NCBI GenBank assembly: GCA_003220955.1
Contig: QHTW01000159.1
Coordinates: 1 to 7,258 of the forward strand
DNA length: 7,258 nt
Direction: 5' to 3'
DNA from: Gemmatimonadota bacterium
GTDB taxonomy: Bacteria > Gemmatimonadota > Gemmatimonadetes > Gemmatimonadales > GWC2-71-9
Part shown: piece by piece, positions 1 through 5,962 of the stretch
Position numbering within the stretch: the first letter of the stretch is position 1
How the letters are laid out: each line of letters starts with the position of its first letter
Made by a program: the position numbers and the translations under genes
Notes under the pieces: generated by a model
What the model was told of the DNA's origin: nothing
The model's input: the letters and a program-made list of their open reading frames with translations, nothing else
Databases searched by the model: none

Positions 1-331
1 AGCTCGTGCCTTTCAGCTCGGCGGCGAGGATCTTGGCGGATTCGAGCGGATCGGCGGGCATCTTGTCCGCCGAGAGCAGCACGCCGCGATCGGCGCCCAT
101 CGCCAGGGCCGTGCGAATCGTCTCCTGCGCGGCCGCGGGACCGAGGCAGAAGACCGCGACTTCACCGGCGCCCGCCTTCTCCTTGCGGCGCAACGCCTCT
201 TCCACGGCAAACTCGTCGTAGGGGTTCAGGACAAACTTCACGCCCGCTTCGTCGAGGCTCTTGCCGTCGGCCGCGATTTTGACGCGCGTTTCCGAATCGG
301 GAACGCGCTTGATGCACACAGCGATTTTCAT
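1..331 (-). CDS. etfB: Electron transfer flavoprotein beta subunit, N-terminal part (runs off the left edge)
   Basis: EtfB forms a soluble heterodimer with EtfA that takes electrons from acyl-CoA dehydrogenases and delivers them to the membrane quinone pool through ETF:quinone oxidoreductase. The visible 110 residues begin MKIAVCIKRVPDSETRVKI, the usual EtfB opening, followed by the conserved VLNPYDEFAVEEALRRKE segment (about residues 34-51) and the TALAMGADRGVLL strand-turn (about 74-86). About 140 C-terminal residues of a typical 250-residue EtfB lie beyond the window. The ATG at 331-329 is the natural family start; I see no clear Shine-Dalgarno before it, and the gene starts 17 bases after the stop of the upstream repeat protein, so it is probably translated from a shared message. 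An upstream acyl-CoA dehydrogenase in the same orientation is a sensible partner. etfA would be expected just past the left edge. Identity is secure; only the end is missing. Confidence 0.93.
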   Translation of the reverse strand, partial: MKIAVCIKRVPDSETRVKIAADGKSLDEAGVKFVLNPYDEFAVEEALRRKEKAGAGEVAVFCLGPAAAQETIRTALAMGADRGVLLSADKMPADPLESAKILAAELKGTS

Positions 332-348
332 GAGGACGGAAAGCTACG

Positions 349-2127
349 CTACGGCTTCGCCATTCGGAACACGGCGATGCCCCAACTTTCGGGATCGTCA
401 GGTGGGTCGGCGTTCCAGTCGCGGTAGGAATGAGAGCCGTCGGAACGGTAGCGCAACGCGTAAGTCCCGGCAGGAAGGGTGACGACGCCGTCGAACATCC
501 GATTCTTGTCCGAGCCACCGGCTGGATCGGTCTGGTCGTACTTCATTTCCCACACCGGCTTTCCGGCCGCGTCCTCGATCCATCCGTAGTCGAACATCTC
601 GCCACCACGGCCTTCGCCGATGACGAGCACGCGCAGCCGAGTCTGCTGCGGCAGCTGGAATGTGCTTCGGGCATCCTCGTCGTCGCCCATGTGGGTGAGC
701 TGCGCCACGGTCGCAGCGTTGCCGGCGCCGCGGGTGCGCATGAAGGGACCGACGTCGGCGGGATTCAGGCGGCGGCTCGCCGGGAAGAGGCTCACGCCCC
801 AGTACCGCTCCTCGGCCGGGGGCGCGCCGTTCCAGTCGTTGTACGAATGTGAGCCGTCGCTCTTGTAGTAGACGAGGTAATTCCCGGGCGCGAGGTGGAT
901 CGTCCCGTCGAACACCCGGTTCTTCCGAGCGCCGCCGGCGTGCTCGGTGTTCGCGTAGCTCATCGACCAGATCCGCTTGTGCTGCTCCTCGTCGACGATC
1001 CACGCGTAATCGGCCATGCGGTCGGTGACGCCTTCGCCGATGGCATAGATGTGCACATCGATCGGCCGCCCCAGCGCGAAGCCCGCCGAGCGCATCTCGT
1101 CGTTGTGAATGCCGATGAGCGAGACGATCGTCTGACCCTGCGGCACTGGCTCGTACTCGAACATCTTGACCGACGCGCGGGCCGTGGCATCGGCGACGCG
1201 CAGCGTGAGCCCCCAGAACTCGGGATCGGTGGCGGGCACGTTATTCCAATCGTCGGGACTGTGGCTGTCGTCGCACACAAAGTACGCGACGTAGCGGCCC
1301 GGCTTGAGCTCCAGCGTTTCGTGCGCCATGCGATTCTTGGCGGCACCGCCCGCGGGATCGGTCGTCGCGTATGTCATCGACCAGATCCGTTGGTGTGTGG
1401 CGGCATCCATGATCCAGCCATAATCGAACTCGTCATCGAGCGACAGCTCGCCGATCGCGTAGACCTCGACCCGCGTCGGGCGCGTGATTTCGAAGCCCTT
1501 CCGCGCGGTGCTGTTGCGTTCGGGCACGACGCTGGCGATCGCGGACGCCGTGTAGACCGCGCGCGCGGCGGCGATGTCTTCTTGAGACGCGACGCGGCCC
1601 GGTCCCGTGATCTTCAACCCGAACTGCTTGTACAAGCCGGTCTCGACGTAGGGGCCGCCGTACTTCGCGCGGCGGCCGAGTCGAATGATGTCGTTCAGGT
1701 TGAGTTTTAAATCGCCATTGAAGGAAACAGAGGAAGCGGGATAGGACGCGTAATGGGCCTCGTACGTGCCCGCCGGCAGGTGCACACCGCCCGAGAAGCG
1801 GCGCAGGCCGTTCGATTCACGGCGCGTGTCGGCGGACCGCAGGTCCCAGACGACGGCTCGCGTGCGCGCGTCGAGGATCCAGGCGGCCGCCGGCCAGGTG
1901 GTCTGTTCGTCGTCTTGCCAGCGCTCGTCATCGCGCTGCCGCAGCCGGTCAGGCCAGGGCTCGGCGCCCACGGCCGCGATCTGCACGTCTTGCGGCGCGG
2001 TCAAGACGAAGACACTGACGTGGTGCTCGCGCGGCGTGAGATCGTGGATATCCGCGAGGATGGGGCTTGGGAGCGGACCCTGGGTTTGGGCCAATAACAA
2101 CAGCAGCACGAGAGGCATGGCTGACAT
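349..2127 (-). CDS. Secreted protein of unknown function with four copies of an unfamiliar repeated domain
   Basis: I do not recognise this family. From the ATG at 2127 it is 592 residues: a short hydrophobic leader (MSAMPLVLLLLLAQ) that looks like a signal peptide with an uncharged N-terminus, then four homologous domains of about 115-140 residues (about 36-174, 197-312, 332-452, 473-589). Domains 2-4 share, in order, a VxxIGE strand, DY(G/A)WI, (I/V)WxMxY, AGGxxKNR, a PGxY turn, SHSxxDWN and a closing WG. These occur at Y236/K264/S288/W305 in domain 2, Y374/K402/S426/W443 in domain 3 and Y514/K541/S565/W582 in domain 4. Domain 1 keeps the WI-D, VVWD, G-TY and FGLKI positions but has lost SHSxxDWN. 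The pattern suggests a beta-rich extracytoplasmic module; ligand binding at the conserved H/D/W/N cluster is only inference. A longer reading from TTG at 2139 adds four residues; ATG 2118 is also possible. None has a good ribosome binding site. It lies 25 bases after the GCDH stop and ends 17 bases before etfB. Confidence 0.85.
   Translation of the reverse strand: MSAMPLVLLLLLAQTQGPLPSPILADIHDLTPREHHVSVFVLTAPQDVQIAAVGAEPWPDRLRQRDDERWQDDEQTTWPAAAWILDARTRAVVWDLRSADTRRESNGLRRFSGGVHLPAGTYEAHYASYPASSVSFNGDLKLNLNDIIRLGRRAKYGGPYVETGLYKQFGLKITGPGRVASQEDIAAARAVYTASAIASVVPERNSTARKGFEITRPTRVEVYAIGELSLDDEFDYGWIMDAATHQRIWSMTYATTDPAGGAAKNRMAHETLELKPGRYVAYFVCDDSHSPDDWNNVPATDPEFWGLTLRVADATARASVKMFEYEPVPQGQTIVSLIGIHNDEMRSAGFALGRPIDVHIYAIGEGVTDRMADYAWIVDEEQHKRIWSMSYANTEHAGGARKNRVFDGTIHLAPGNYLVYYKSDGSHSYNDWNGAPPAEERYWGVSLFPASRRLNPADVGPFMRTRGAGNAATVAQLTHMGDDEDARSTFQLPQQTRLRVLVIGEGRGGEMFDYGWIEDAAGKPVWEMKYDQTDPAGGSDKNRMFDGVVTLPAGTYALRYRSDGSHSYRDWNADPPDDPESWGIAVFRMAKP
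361..711 (-). repeat. Protein domain repeat copy 4 (C-terminal)
   Basis: Encodes about residues 473-589, ending almost exactly at the stop codon. It carries LRVLVIGE, FDYGWI, PVWEMKY, AGGSDKNRMFDG, PAGTYALRY, SDGSHSYRDWN and SWGIAV. A linker of about 20 residues containing GPFMRTRGAGNAA separates it from copy 3. Confidence 0.85.
772..1134 (-). repeat. Protein domain repeat copy 3
   Basis: Encodes about residues 332-452. It carries VHIYAIGE, ADYAWI (Ala where the others have Gly), RIWSMSY, AGGARKNR, APGNYLVYY, SDGSHSYNDWN and YWGVSL. It is closest to copy 4 in the SDGSHS segment and to copy 2 in the IWSM segment. Confidence 0.85.
1192..1539 (-). repeat. Protein domain repeat copy 2
   Basis: Encodes about residues 197-312. 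It carries VEVYAIGE, FDYGWI, RIWSMTY, AGGAAKNR, KPGRYVAYF, SHSPDDWN and FWGLTL. At DNA level it shares an exact 16-base match with copy 3 (1374-1389 versus 960-975), coding for the IWSM strand; otherwise the copies have diverged in sequence. Confidence 0.85.
1606..2022 (-). repeat. Protein domain repeat copy 1 (degenerate)
   Basis: Encodes about residues 36-174 of the repeat protein. It aligns to the other copies through AAWILD, AVVWDL, LPAGTYEAHY and the closing FGLKI, but carries an acidic/Trp-rich insertion near the front and an extra stretch (around KLNLNDIIRLGRRAKYGG) where copies 2-4 have SHSxxDWN. It may have lost the conserved site while keeping the fold. Confidence 0.6.
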
Positions 2128-2152
2128 AACGGGCTGCAACCAGCGACGGTTT

Positions 2153-3340
2153 CTAGTTGAAGGCGCTCAGGCCCGTAATCTCCTGGCCTAAAATCAGGGT
2201 ATGGACGTCGTGCGTGCCCTCGTACGTGTAGACCGATTCGAGATTGGCCAGGTGCCGCATCGCCTGGTACTCGGCGAGGATGCCGTTCGCACCGAGCAGG
2301 CGGCGCGTCTCACGCGCGATGTCGGTCGCCATGTTCACGTTGTTACGCTTGGCGAGCGAGACCTGCTGGGGCGTGGACTTGCCCTCGTCCTTCAACCGGC
2401 CCAGCTGGACGCACAGCAGCTGCGCCTTCGTGATCTCGGTCAGCATATCCGCGAGCCGTGCCTGTTGCAGCTGAAACCCGCCGATCGGCTTGTCGAACAT
2501 CACCCGCTGCTTGGCATAGCTCACCGCTTCATCGTAGCACGCCATCGCGGCGCCGACGGCGCCCCAGGCGATGCCGTAGCGCGCCGCGGTCAGACACATC
2601 AGCGGCGACTTGAGCCCGCCCGACGTCGGCAGGAGCGCATCCTTCGGCACGCGCACGTCCTGCAGCACCAGCTCGCTGGTATCGCTGGCACGCAGGGAGA
2701 GTTTGCCCTGCTGATCCTTGGCGGAAAATCCCTTGGTGTCGGTCGGGACGATGAAGCCACGAATGGAGTCGGGTTCGTCGAGTGCGCCGGTCTTGGCCCA
2801 CACGACCGCGACCTGCGCCGTCGAGCCATTCGTGATCCACATCTTGGCGCCGTTCAAGACCCAGCCGTCCTTCGTGTCCTTGGCTACCGTGATCATGCCG
2901 GCCGGATTGGATCCGTAGTCCGGCTCGGTCAGGCCGAAGCAGCCGATCACTTTGCCGCTCGCCATCTGCGGCAGCCATTTCTTTCTGTGCTCTTCGGAGC
3001 CAAACGTGTAGATCGGATACATGACGAGGGCGCCCTGCACCGACGCGAACGAGCGTACCCCCGAGTCGCCGCGCTCGAGCTCCTGCATGATCAGGCCGTA
3101 CGCGACATTGTTCAGTCCGGCGCAGCCGTACTCTTCAGGCAGGTTCGCGCCGAAGAGGCCGAGCTCCGCCATGCCGGGGACCAGCTGTTTGGGGAACTTG
3201 CCCGCCACGTAGGCTTCGCCGATCACGGGAATGACGTTGTCATCCACCCATTCGCGCACCGTGTCGCGGATTGCTCGTTCTTCTTCGGTGAGTAGTCCGT
3301 CTACGCCGTAGAAATCGACGCCCTGGAACTTTGAAGCCAT
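2153..3340 (-). CDS. gcdH: Acyl-CoA dehydrogenase, glutaryl-CoA dehydrogenase type
   Basis: GCDH is a cytoplasmic FAD enzyme that oxidises glutaryl-CoA (from lysine, tryptophan or aromatic degradation) and normally decarboxylates it to crotonyl-CoA, donating electrons to ETF. The 395 residues match the family length. Visible are the N-terminal helical domain, the FAD/substrate segment CFGLTEPDYGSNPAGM (134-149), MWITNGS (167-173) and the C-terminal YEGTHDVHTLILGQEITG (373-390) with the catalytic base Glu374. Arg96 in DSGVRS matches the arginine that binds the glutaryl gamma-carboxylate in human GCDH (Arg94), and Glu89 and Tyr373 match human Glu87 and Tyr369, so a dicarboxylyl-CoA substrate and decarboxylation are likely. 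The ATG at 3340 has an AGGAG ten bases upstream. It follows the metallophosphoesterase by 53 bases and precedes the repeat protein and etfB, its probable electron acceptor. A related acyl-CoA dehydrogenase of other specificity is the alternative. Confidence 0.9.
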   Translation of the reverse strand: MASKFQGVDFYGVDGLLTEEERAIRDTVREWVDDNVIPVIGEAYVAGKFPKQLVPGMAELGLFGANLPEEYGCAGLNNVAYGLIMQELERGDSGVRSFASVQGALVMYPIYTFGSEEHRKKWLPQMASGKVIGCFGLTEPDYGSNPAGMITVAKDTKDGWVLNGAKMWITNGSTAQVAVVWAKTGALDEPDSIRGFIVPTDTKGFSAKDQQGKLSLRASDTSELVLQDVRVPKDALLPTSGGLKSPLMCLTAARYGIAWGAVGAAMACYDEAVSYAKQRVMFDKPIGGFQLQQARLADMLTEITKAQLLCVQLGRLKDEGKSTPQQVSLAKRNNVNMATDIARETRRLLGANGILAEYQAMRHLANLESVYTYEGTHDVHTLILGQEITGLSAFN

Positions 3341-3350
3341 CAGTCACCAG

Positions 3351-3355
3351 CTCCT
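3351..3355 (-). promoter_or_regulatory. Shine-Dalgarno for the glutaryl-CoA dehydrogenase gene
   Basis: The minus strand reads AGGAG ten bases before the ATG at 3340. This is the clearest ribosome binding site in the window and fixes the GCDH start. It lies in the 53-base gap (3341-3393), where I see no convincing terminator or promoter boxes. Confidence 0.7.
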
Positions 3356-3393
3356 AGAAAAGTTGCGGAGACGGCGAAGCAGCAAGCGACACT

Positions 3394-4257
3394 CTACTGC
3401 GCGGCTTGGGGCTCGAGACTAGGCGCTTTCGAAGACGCGCGCCGGGCAAACGCCGCCGTATCTGAAGGTTGGAATCGTCGCTTCGCCGAGTCCCACCTGA
3501 AAAACGTGACTTGCACAGCTGTTGGATCGATGGTGACGAAGTTGAATGACACTGGTCGCCCGCCGCGCGCGCGCGTCGACAGCGTGCCGGCGGTCGACAC
3601 CGTGACACGGCCATCGAGCAGCTCGGCACCTTCCTCATGGTCGTGCCCGCAGAGGACCACGTCGGTGCCCGCTTCGACGACGCGGCGCTGCGCCTGGCGC
3701 CAGCGCGCGAGTCCCATGCGCCCGGAAATTTGTCCGCGCAGCAGATTGTGATGAATCACGAGGACCCGCGGCAGCCCAGGCTCCGCTTGGGCGAAGATCG
3801 CCTGCACGCGCTGCATTTCGCGTTTGGGAAGGTGCCCCTTGACGGCGACATCGCGCAGCCGAGCCGTGAGCGAGCCCCACGCGACGCCATGCGCGGTCAG
3901 CGCCGTGGCGATGACGGCGCCACCGGGAATGGTGAGTGTCGGCGTGAGATCGGCCCCGAAATAGGAGCGGTATTTTGCGTACAGGGCGTCCTTACCGAAC
4001 GGGATGAGCGGCCGGTGCCACCACTGCACGTCGTGGTTGCCGGGAATGACGAGGACGGGAGCGGTCTCACGGCACAGATTGGCGAAGGCGCGACCGCGCT
4101 GAAGCTCGCCGTGGCGCGCGCGCTGCGAGAGATCGCCGCCGATCACGATCGCGTCGGGGCGGAGATCGGGCAGCATCCGCTCGAGTGCCTCGACGACGGG
4201 CACGTCGGCGAGGCCGCCGAAGTGGAGGTCCCCGATGTGGGCGATCTGGACGGTCAC
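3394..4257 (-). CDS. Calcineurin-like metallophosphoesterase
   Basis: This is a cytoplasmic-looking, two-metal phosphoesterase of 287 residues with no signal peptide. All five metallophosphoesterase metal/catalytic blocks are present and in order: GDLHFGG (Asp10, His12), GGDLSQRAR (Asp42), PGNHD (Asn74, His75), the HH pair (169-170) and GHDH (204-207), so it should be active. The family hydrolyses phosphomonoesters or diesters, including cyclic nucleotides in the CpdA branch, but the substrate cannot be told from sequence alone. I place the start at GTG 4257-4255, which overlaps the TGA of the upstream gene as GTGA. The open frame continues 92 codons further upstream, but that extension is low-complexity, overlaps the DUF4139-like gene and contains no phosphoesterase motif. 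The 4-base overlap implies translational coupling. The last 25 or so residues are Ala/Ser-rich and probably disordered. Confidence 0.9.
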   Translation of the reverse strand: MTVQIAHIGDLHFGGLADVPVVEALERMLPDLRPDAIVIGGDLSQRARHGELQRGRAFANLCRETAPVLVIPGNHDVQWWHRPLIPFGKDALYAKYRSYFGADLTPTLTIPGGAVIATALTAHGVAWGSLTARLRDVAVKGHLPKREMQRVQAIFAQAEPGLPRVLVIHHNLLRGQISGRMGLARWRQAQRRVVEAGTDVVLCGHDHEEGAELLDGRVTVSTAGTLSTRARGGRPVSFNFVTIDPTAVQVTFFRWDSAKRRFQPSDTAAFARRASSKAPSLEPQAAQ

Positions 4258-5648
4258 GACTTGGCTTCGATCGTGTAGGTCAGTTGGACGCTCCCACCAG
4301 CCGGCAGCGGAACGCGGAATCGCACCTCGCCGGCTGACAGGCGCTCCGCAGGCATGCTGCTCTCGGTCACCTTCCACTCCCCCTGATGGCGCTCGATCAC
4401 GTCCACCGTCACCGCTTCCGCCTTCGCGTTCCGGAGCGTGACCCGGTACGACGCCGTCACCTTCTGCGGCCCGGCGGCGCCCGTGATGGGTTGACGCTGG
4501 AGTGGCTCGGTGCGCCAGTCGGTCTGCAGCCACTCGCTCGTCACATCGAACGCATCGCCCGAGTAGAGTCGAACGTCCGAACCCGCCGGGGTGTGGGCGA
4601 TCGTCGCTTCGCCGAGCAGCTGGGGGCGGCCGGCCGAATCGCTCTCGTAGACTTGCACGGACCCGCCGGGGAGCGGCCGGTCACCGAAGGGCGATCGCGC
4701 CGGTCGCTTCAGCGTGTACCACACCTGGACCGGCACCGTGGTCGGGCCGGTAGGACCGGGGCCGTAGAAGCCCTGCAAGGGAAACGCGCCGCGCGCGATG
4801 AACTCGCGCGTGAACGCCGCTCCCGTGCGCGGGAAGAGCGCCGTCGCGACCGCCACACCTCGCTCGAGTGTCAGCCGGCCCGGCAGGGTGTAGACGTGCC
4901 TCTCACCGACGGCCTCCTCCTGCGCTTCCTCTGACAGGGCCCGAGCAGCCATTGGTGCGGGCATTGCGAAGACGCCTTTTTCTGCGCGGGGCGGGCGTGC
5001 GGCGCGCACGGCGCCGGCCACGAGCTGCACCTCGGCAGAGTCCACCCGGATTTGCGACGTCACCGTGGCGACCCCGGCCACCCAGCCACGCCCACGGCCC
5101 AGCAGTACCTGGTAGGTCGCCTCCCAAGTCGCGCCCTGGGCCAGGTACGCCACTTCCGTGCGCTGGCGCGCCCGGCTCGCCTCGAGCGTCACCGTCGCCT
5201 CCTCGCCGGTGCGGACGAGCTCCGACGAAAACAGCGGCTCACCGGGGGAGCCGAGCAGCAGCCGACCGTCGGGCAACCGATACTGCGGAGGGTTCACGCT
5301 CAGGACCGTCGCGCGCGCCGTGTCACCTTTGGCGCGCACGAACGACAGCGTTTGCCCAATCGCCCGGGCGAGCGCGTCGTCGACAGTGCTGGCCGCGCGC
5401 GTGGTTGCGGCAACGACGGAAACGGCTGTGTCTGGTGAGAAGAGCGTCGCGGGATCCAGGCCGTCGAACTTCACCGTGACGGTGTTGCGACCTTGCTGCA
5501 ACGCTTGGGGCAGTGTGCGTCGCACGACGATTCGACCATCGCTATAGATGGAAAGGGACGTCTGCGCCGCGAGCGGCGAACCGAGCAGAATCGCCACGCA
5601 CCACGCCGCACGCACCACGCACGACGCACGACGCACGGTCTTATTCAT
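4254..5648 (-). CDS. Secreted DUF4139-like beta-rich protein
   Basis: The 464-residue product begins with a basic, hydrophobic signal peptide (MNKTVRRAS...AILLGSPLAAQ, cleavage plausibly after AAQ near residue 29), so the mature protein is extracytoplasmic. The rest is beta-strand rich. The segment VGERHVYTLPGRLTLERG (about 247-264) and the C-terminal YRVTLRNAKAEAVTVDVIE...GEWKVTESS...VPLPAGGSVQLTYTI (about 401-460) resemble the conserved parts of bacterial DUF4139-type proteins, whose biochemical function is not established. A helical Ala/Glu-rich stretch (about 230-248) interrupts the middle. The ATG at 5648 is supported by a GGAG eight bases upstream and forms ATGA with the stop of the zinc-ribbon gene; the open frame extends 85 codons further upstream, but that part is arginine-rich shadow sequence. 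The signal-peptide codons lie in a CGCAC-type simple repeat. Family assignment is from memory of motif patterns. Confidence 0.82.
   Translation of the reverse strand: MNKTVRRASCVVRAAWCVAILLGSPLAAQTSLSIYSDGRIVVRRTLPQALQQGRNTVTVKFDGLDPATLFSPDTAVSVVAATTRAASTVDDALARAIGQTLSFVRAKGDTARATVLSVNPPQYRLPDGRLLLGSPGEPLFSSELVRTGEEATVTLEASRARQRTEVAYLAQGATWEATYQVLLGRGRGWVAGVATVTSQIRVDSAEVQLVAGAVRAARPPRAEKGVFAMPAPMAARALSEEAQEEAVGERHVYTLPGRLTLERGVAVATALFPRTGAAFTREFIARGAFPLQGFYGPGPTGPTTVPVQVWYTLKRPARSPFGDRPLPGGSVQVYESDSAGRPQLLGEATIAHTPAGSDVRLYSGDAFDVTSEWLQTDWRTEPLQRQPITGAAGPQKVTASYRVTLRNAKAEAVTVDVIERHQGEWKVTESSMPAERLSAGEVRFRVPLPAGGSVQLTYTIEAKS
5595..5638. repeat. CGCAC-type simple repeat encoding part of a signal peptide
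   Basis: On the plus strand this 44-base stretch is an imperfect run of cgcac, acgca and cgacgcacg units. On the minus strand it encodes about residues 4-18 of the DUF4139-like protein (VRRASCVVRAAWCVA), just after the start codon. The repetition is at DNA level and is not needed by the protein sequence. Confidence 0.75.
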
Positions 5649-5962
5649 TTGATCCACTCCAGCGTTACGCGTTTTGCTATGAGAAACGTCAACACGTACC
5701 ACAGGAGCACACTCGCCGCGCCCACCAGCCGGGCCGTCCGCTCCACAGGCAGTGAGAGAGCCACGTACACCGCCAGCGGCGCGGTCGTTCCGATGGCGAC
5801 CAGGCGCGCGATCTTGCTCGCCCGCCGCTCGAGCAGCCGCGTGCAGTTGGCGCATAGCCCACCGATCGCGATGCCGGGCGTGTCCGTGCCGCATTTCGCG
5901 CACGGATGACTAGGTCCTAACCCGCTTGACCACGGCGCGGGCGAACTCGGCCGTAGGAGCAC
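5645..5962 (-). CDS. Small zinc-ribbon protein with two membrane segments
   Basis: No named family is recognised. The 105-codon frame encodes a zinc-ribbon-like knuckle pair, CAKCG (Cys21, Cys24) and CANC (Cys37, Cys40), followed by two hydrophobic segments (about 54-73 and 77-96) separated by a short charged turn (PVERTAR). It looks like a membrane-anchored protein with a metal-binding cytoplasmic head. There is no ATG before the cysteines. The only conventional start is GTG at 5962-5960, preceded by a run of six G residues two bases upstream, which is a poor or unusual ribosome site. Use of this start overlaps the isocitrate dehydrogenase gene by 53 bases; the first 20 residues (VLLRPSSPAPW...) would then be a Pro/Ser-rich tail. 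The stop overlaps the next start as ATGA at 5645-5648, which supports the gene being real. The reading frame and membrane segments are clear; the true start is not. Confidence 0.72.
   Translation of the reverse strand: MLLRPSSPAPWSSGLGPSHPCAKCGTDTPGIAIGGLCANCTRLLERRASKIARLVAIGTTAPLAVYVALSLPVERTARLVGAASVLLWYVLTFLIAKRVTLEWIK
5657..5660 (-). promoter_or_regulatory. Shine-Dalgarno deciding the start of the DUF4139-like gene
   Basis: The minus strand reads GGAG eight bases before the ATG at 5648. It lies inside the end of the zinc-ribbon gene and favours this ATG over the longer open frame that reaches 5903. Confidence 0.6.

Noticed and set aside
895..1710. Plus-strand open frame (271 codons) opposite the repeat protein
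   Set aside because: Composition is Arg/Val/Asp/His-rich and its internal repetition is only the reverse reading of the minus-strand domain repeats.
2201..3295. Long plus-strand open frame (364 codons) opposite glutaryl-CoA dehydrogenase
   Set aside because: It mirrors the codons of a clear enzyme gene in high-GC DNA, is Arg/His/Ala-rich and has no recognisable motif. Such antisense frames are expected here.
3341..3393. Possible promoter or terminator in the 53-base gap before glutaryl-CoA dehydrogenase
   Set aside because: Apart from AGGAG, I find no hairpin with a U tract and no well spaced -35/-10 pair; the best candidate has only 15 bases of spacing and poor boxes.
4258..4533. 92-codon upstream extension of the metallophosphoesterase
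   Set aside because: It overlaps the DUF4139-like gene, is Arg/Gly-rich without motifs, and the GTG at 4257 gives a normal-length enzyme with a 4-base coupled start.
5649..5903. 85-codon upstream extension of the DUF4139-like protein
   Set aside because: It would bury the signal peptide in the middle of the protein and overlap the zinc-ribbon gene; the ATG at 5648 has a Shine-Dalgarno and ATGA overlap.
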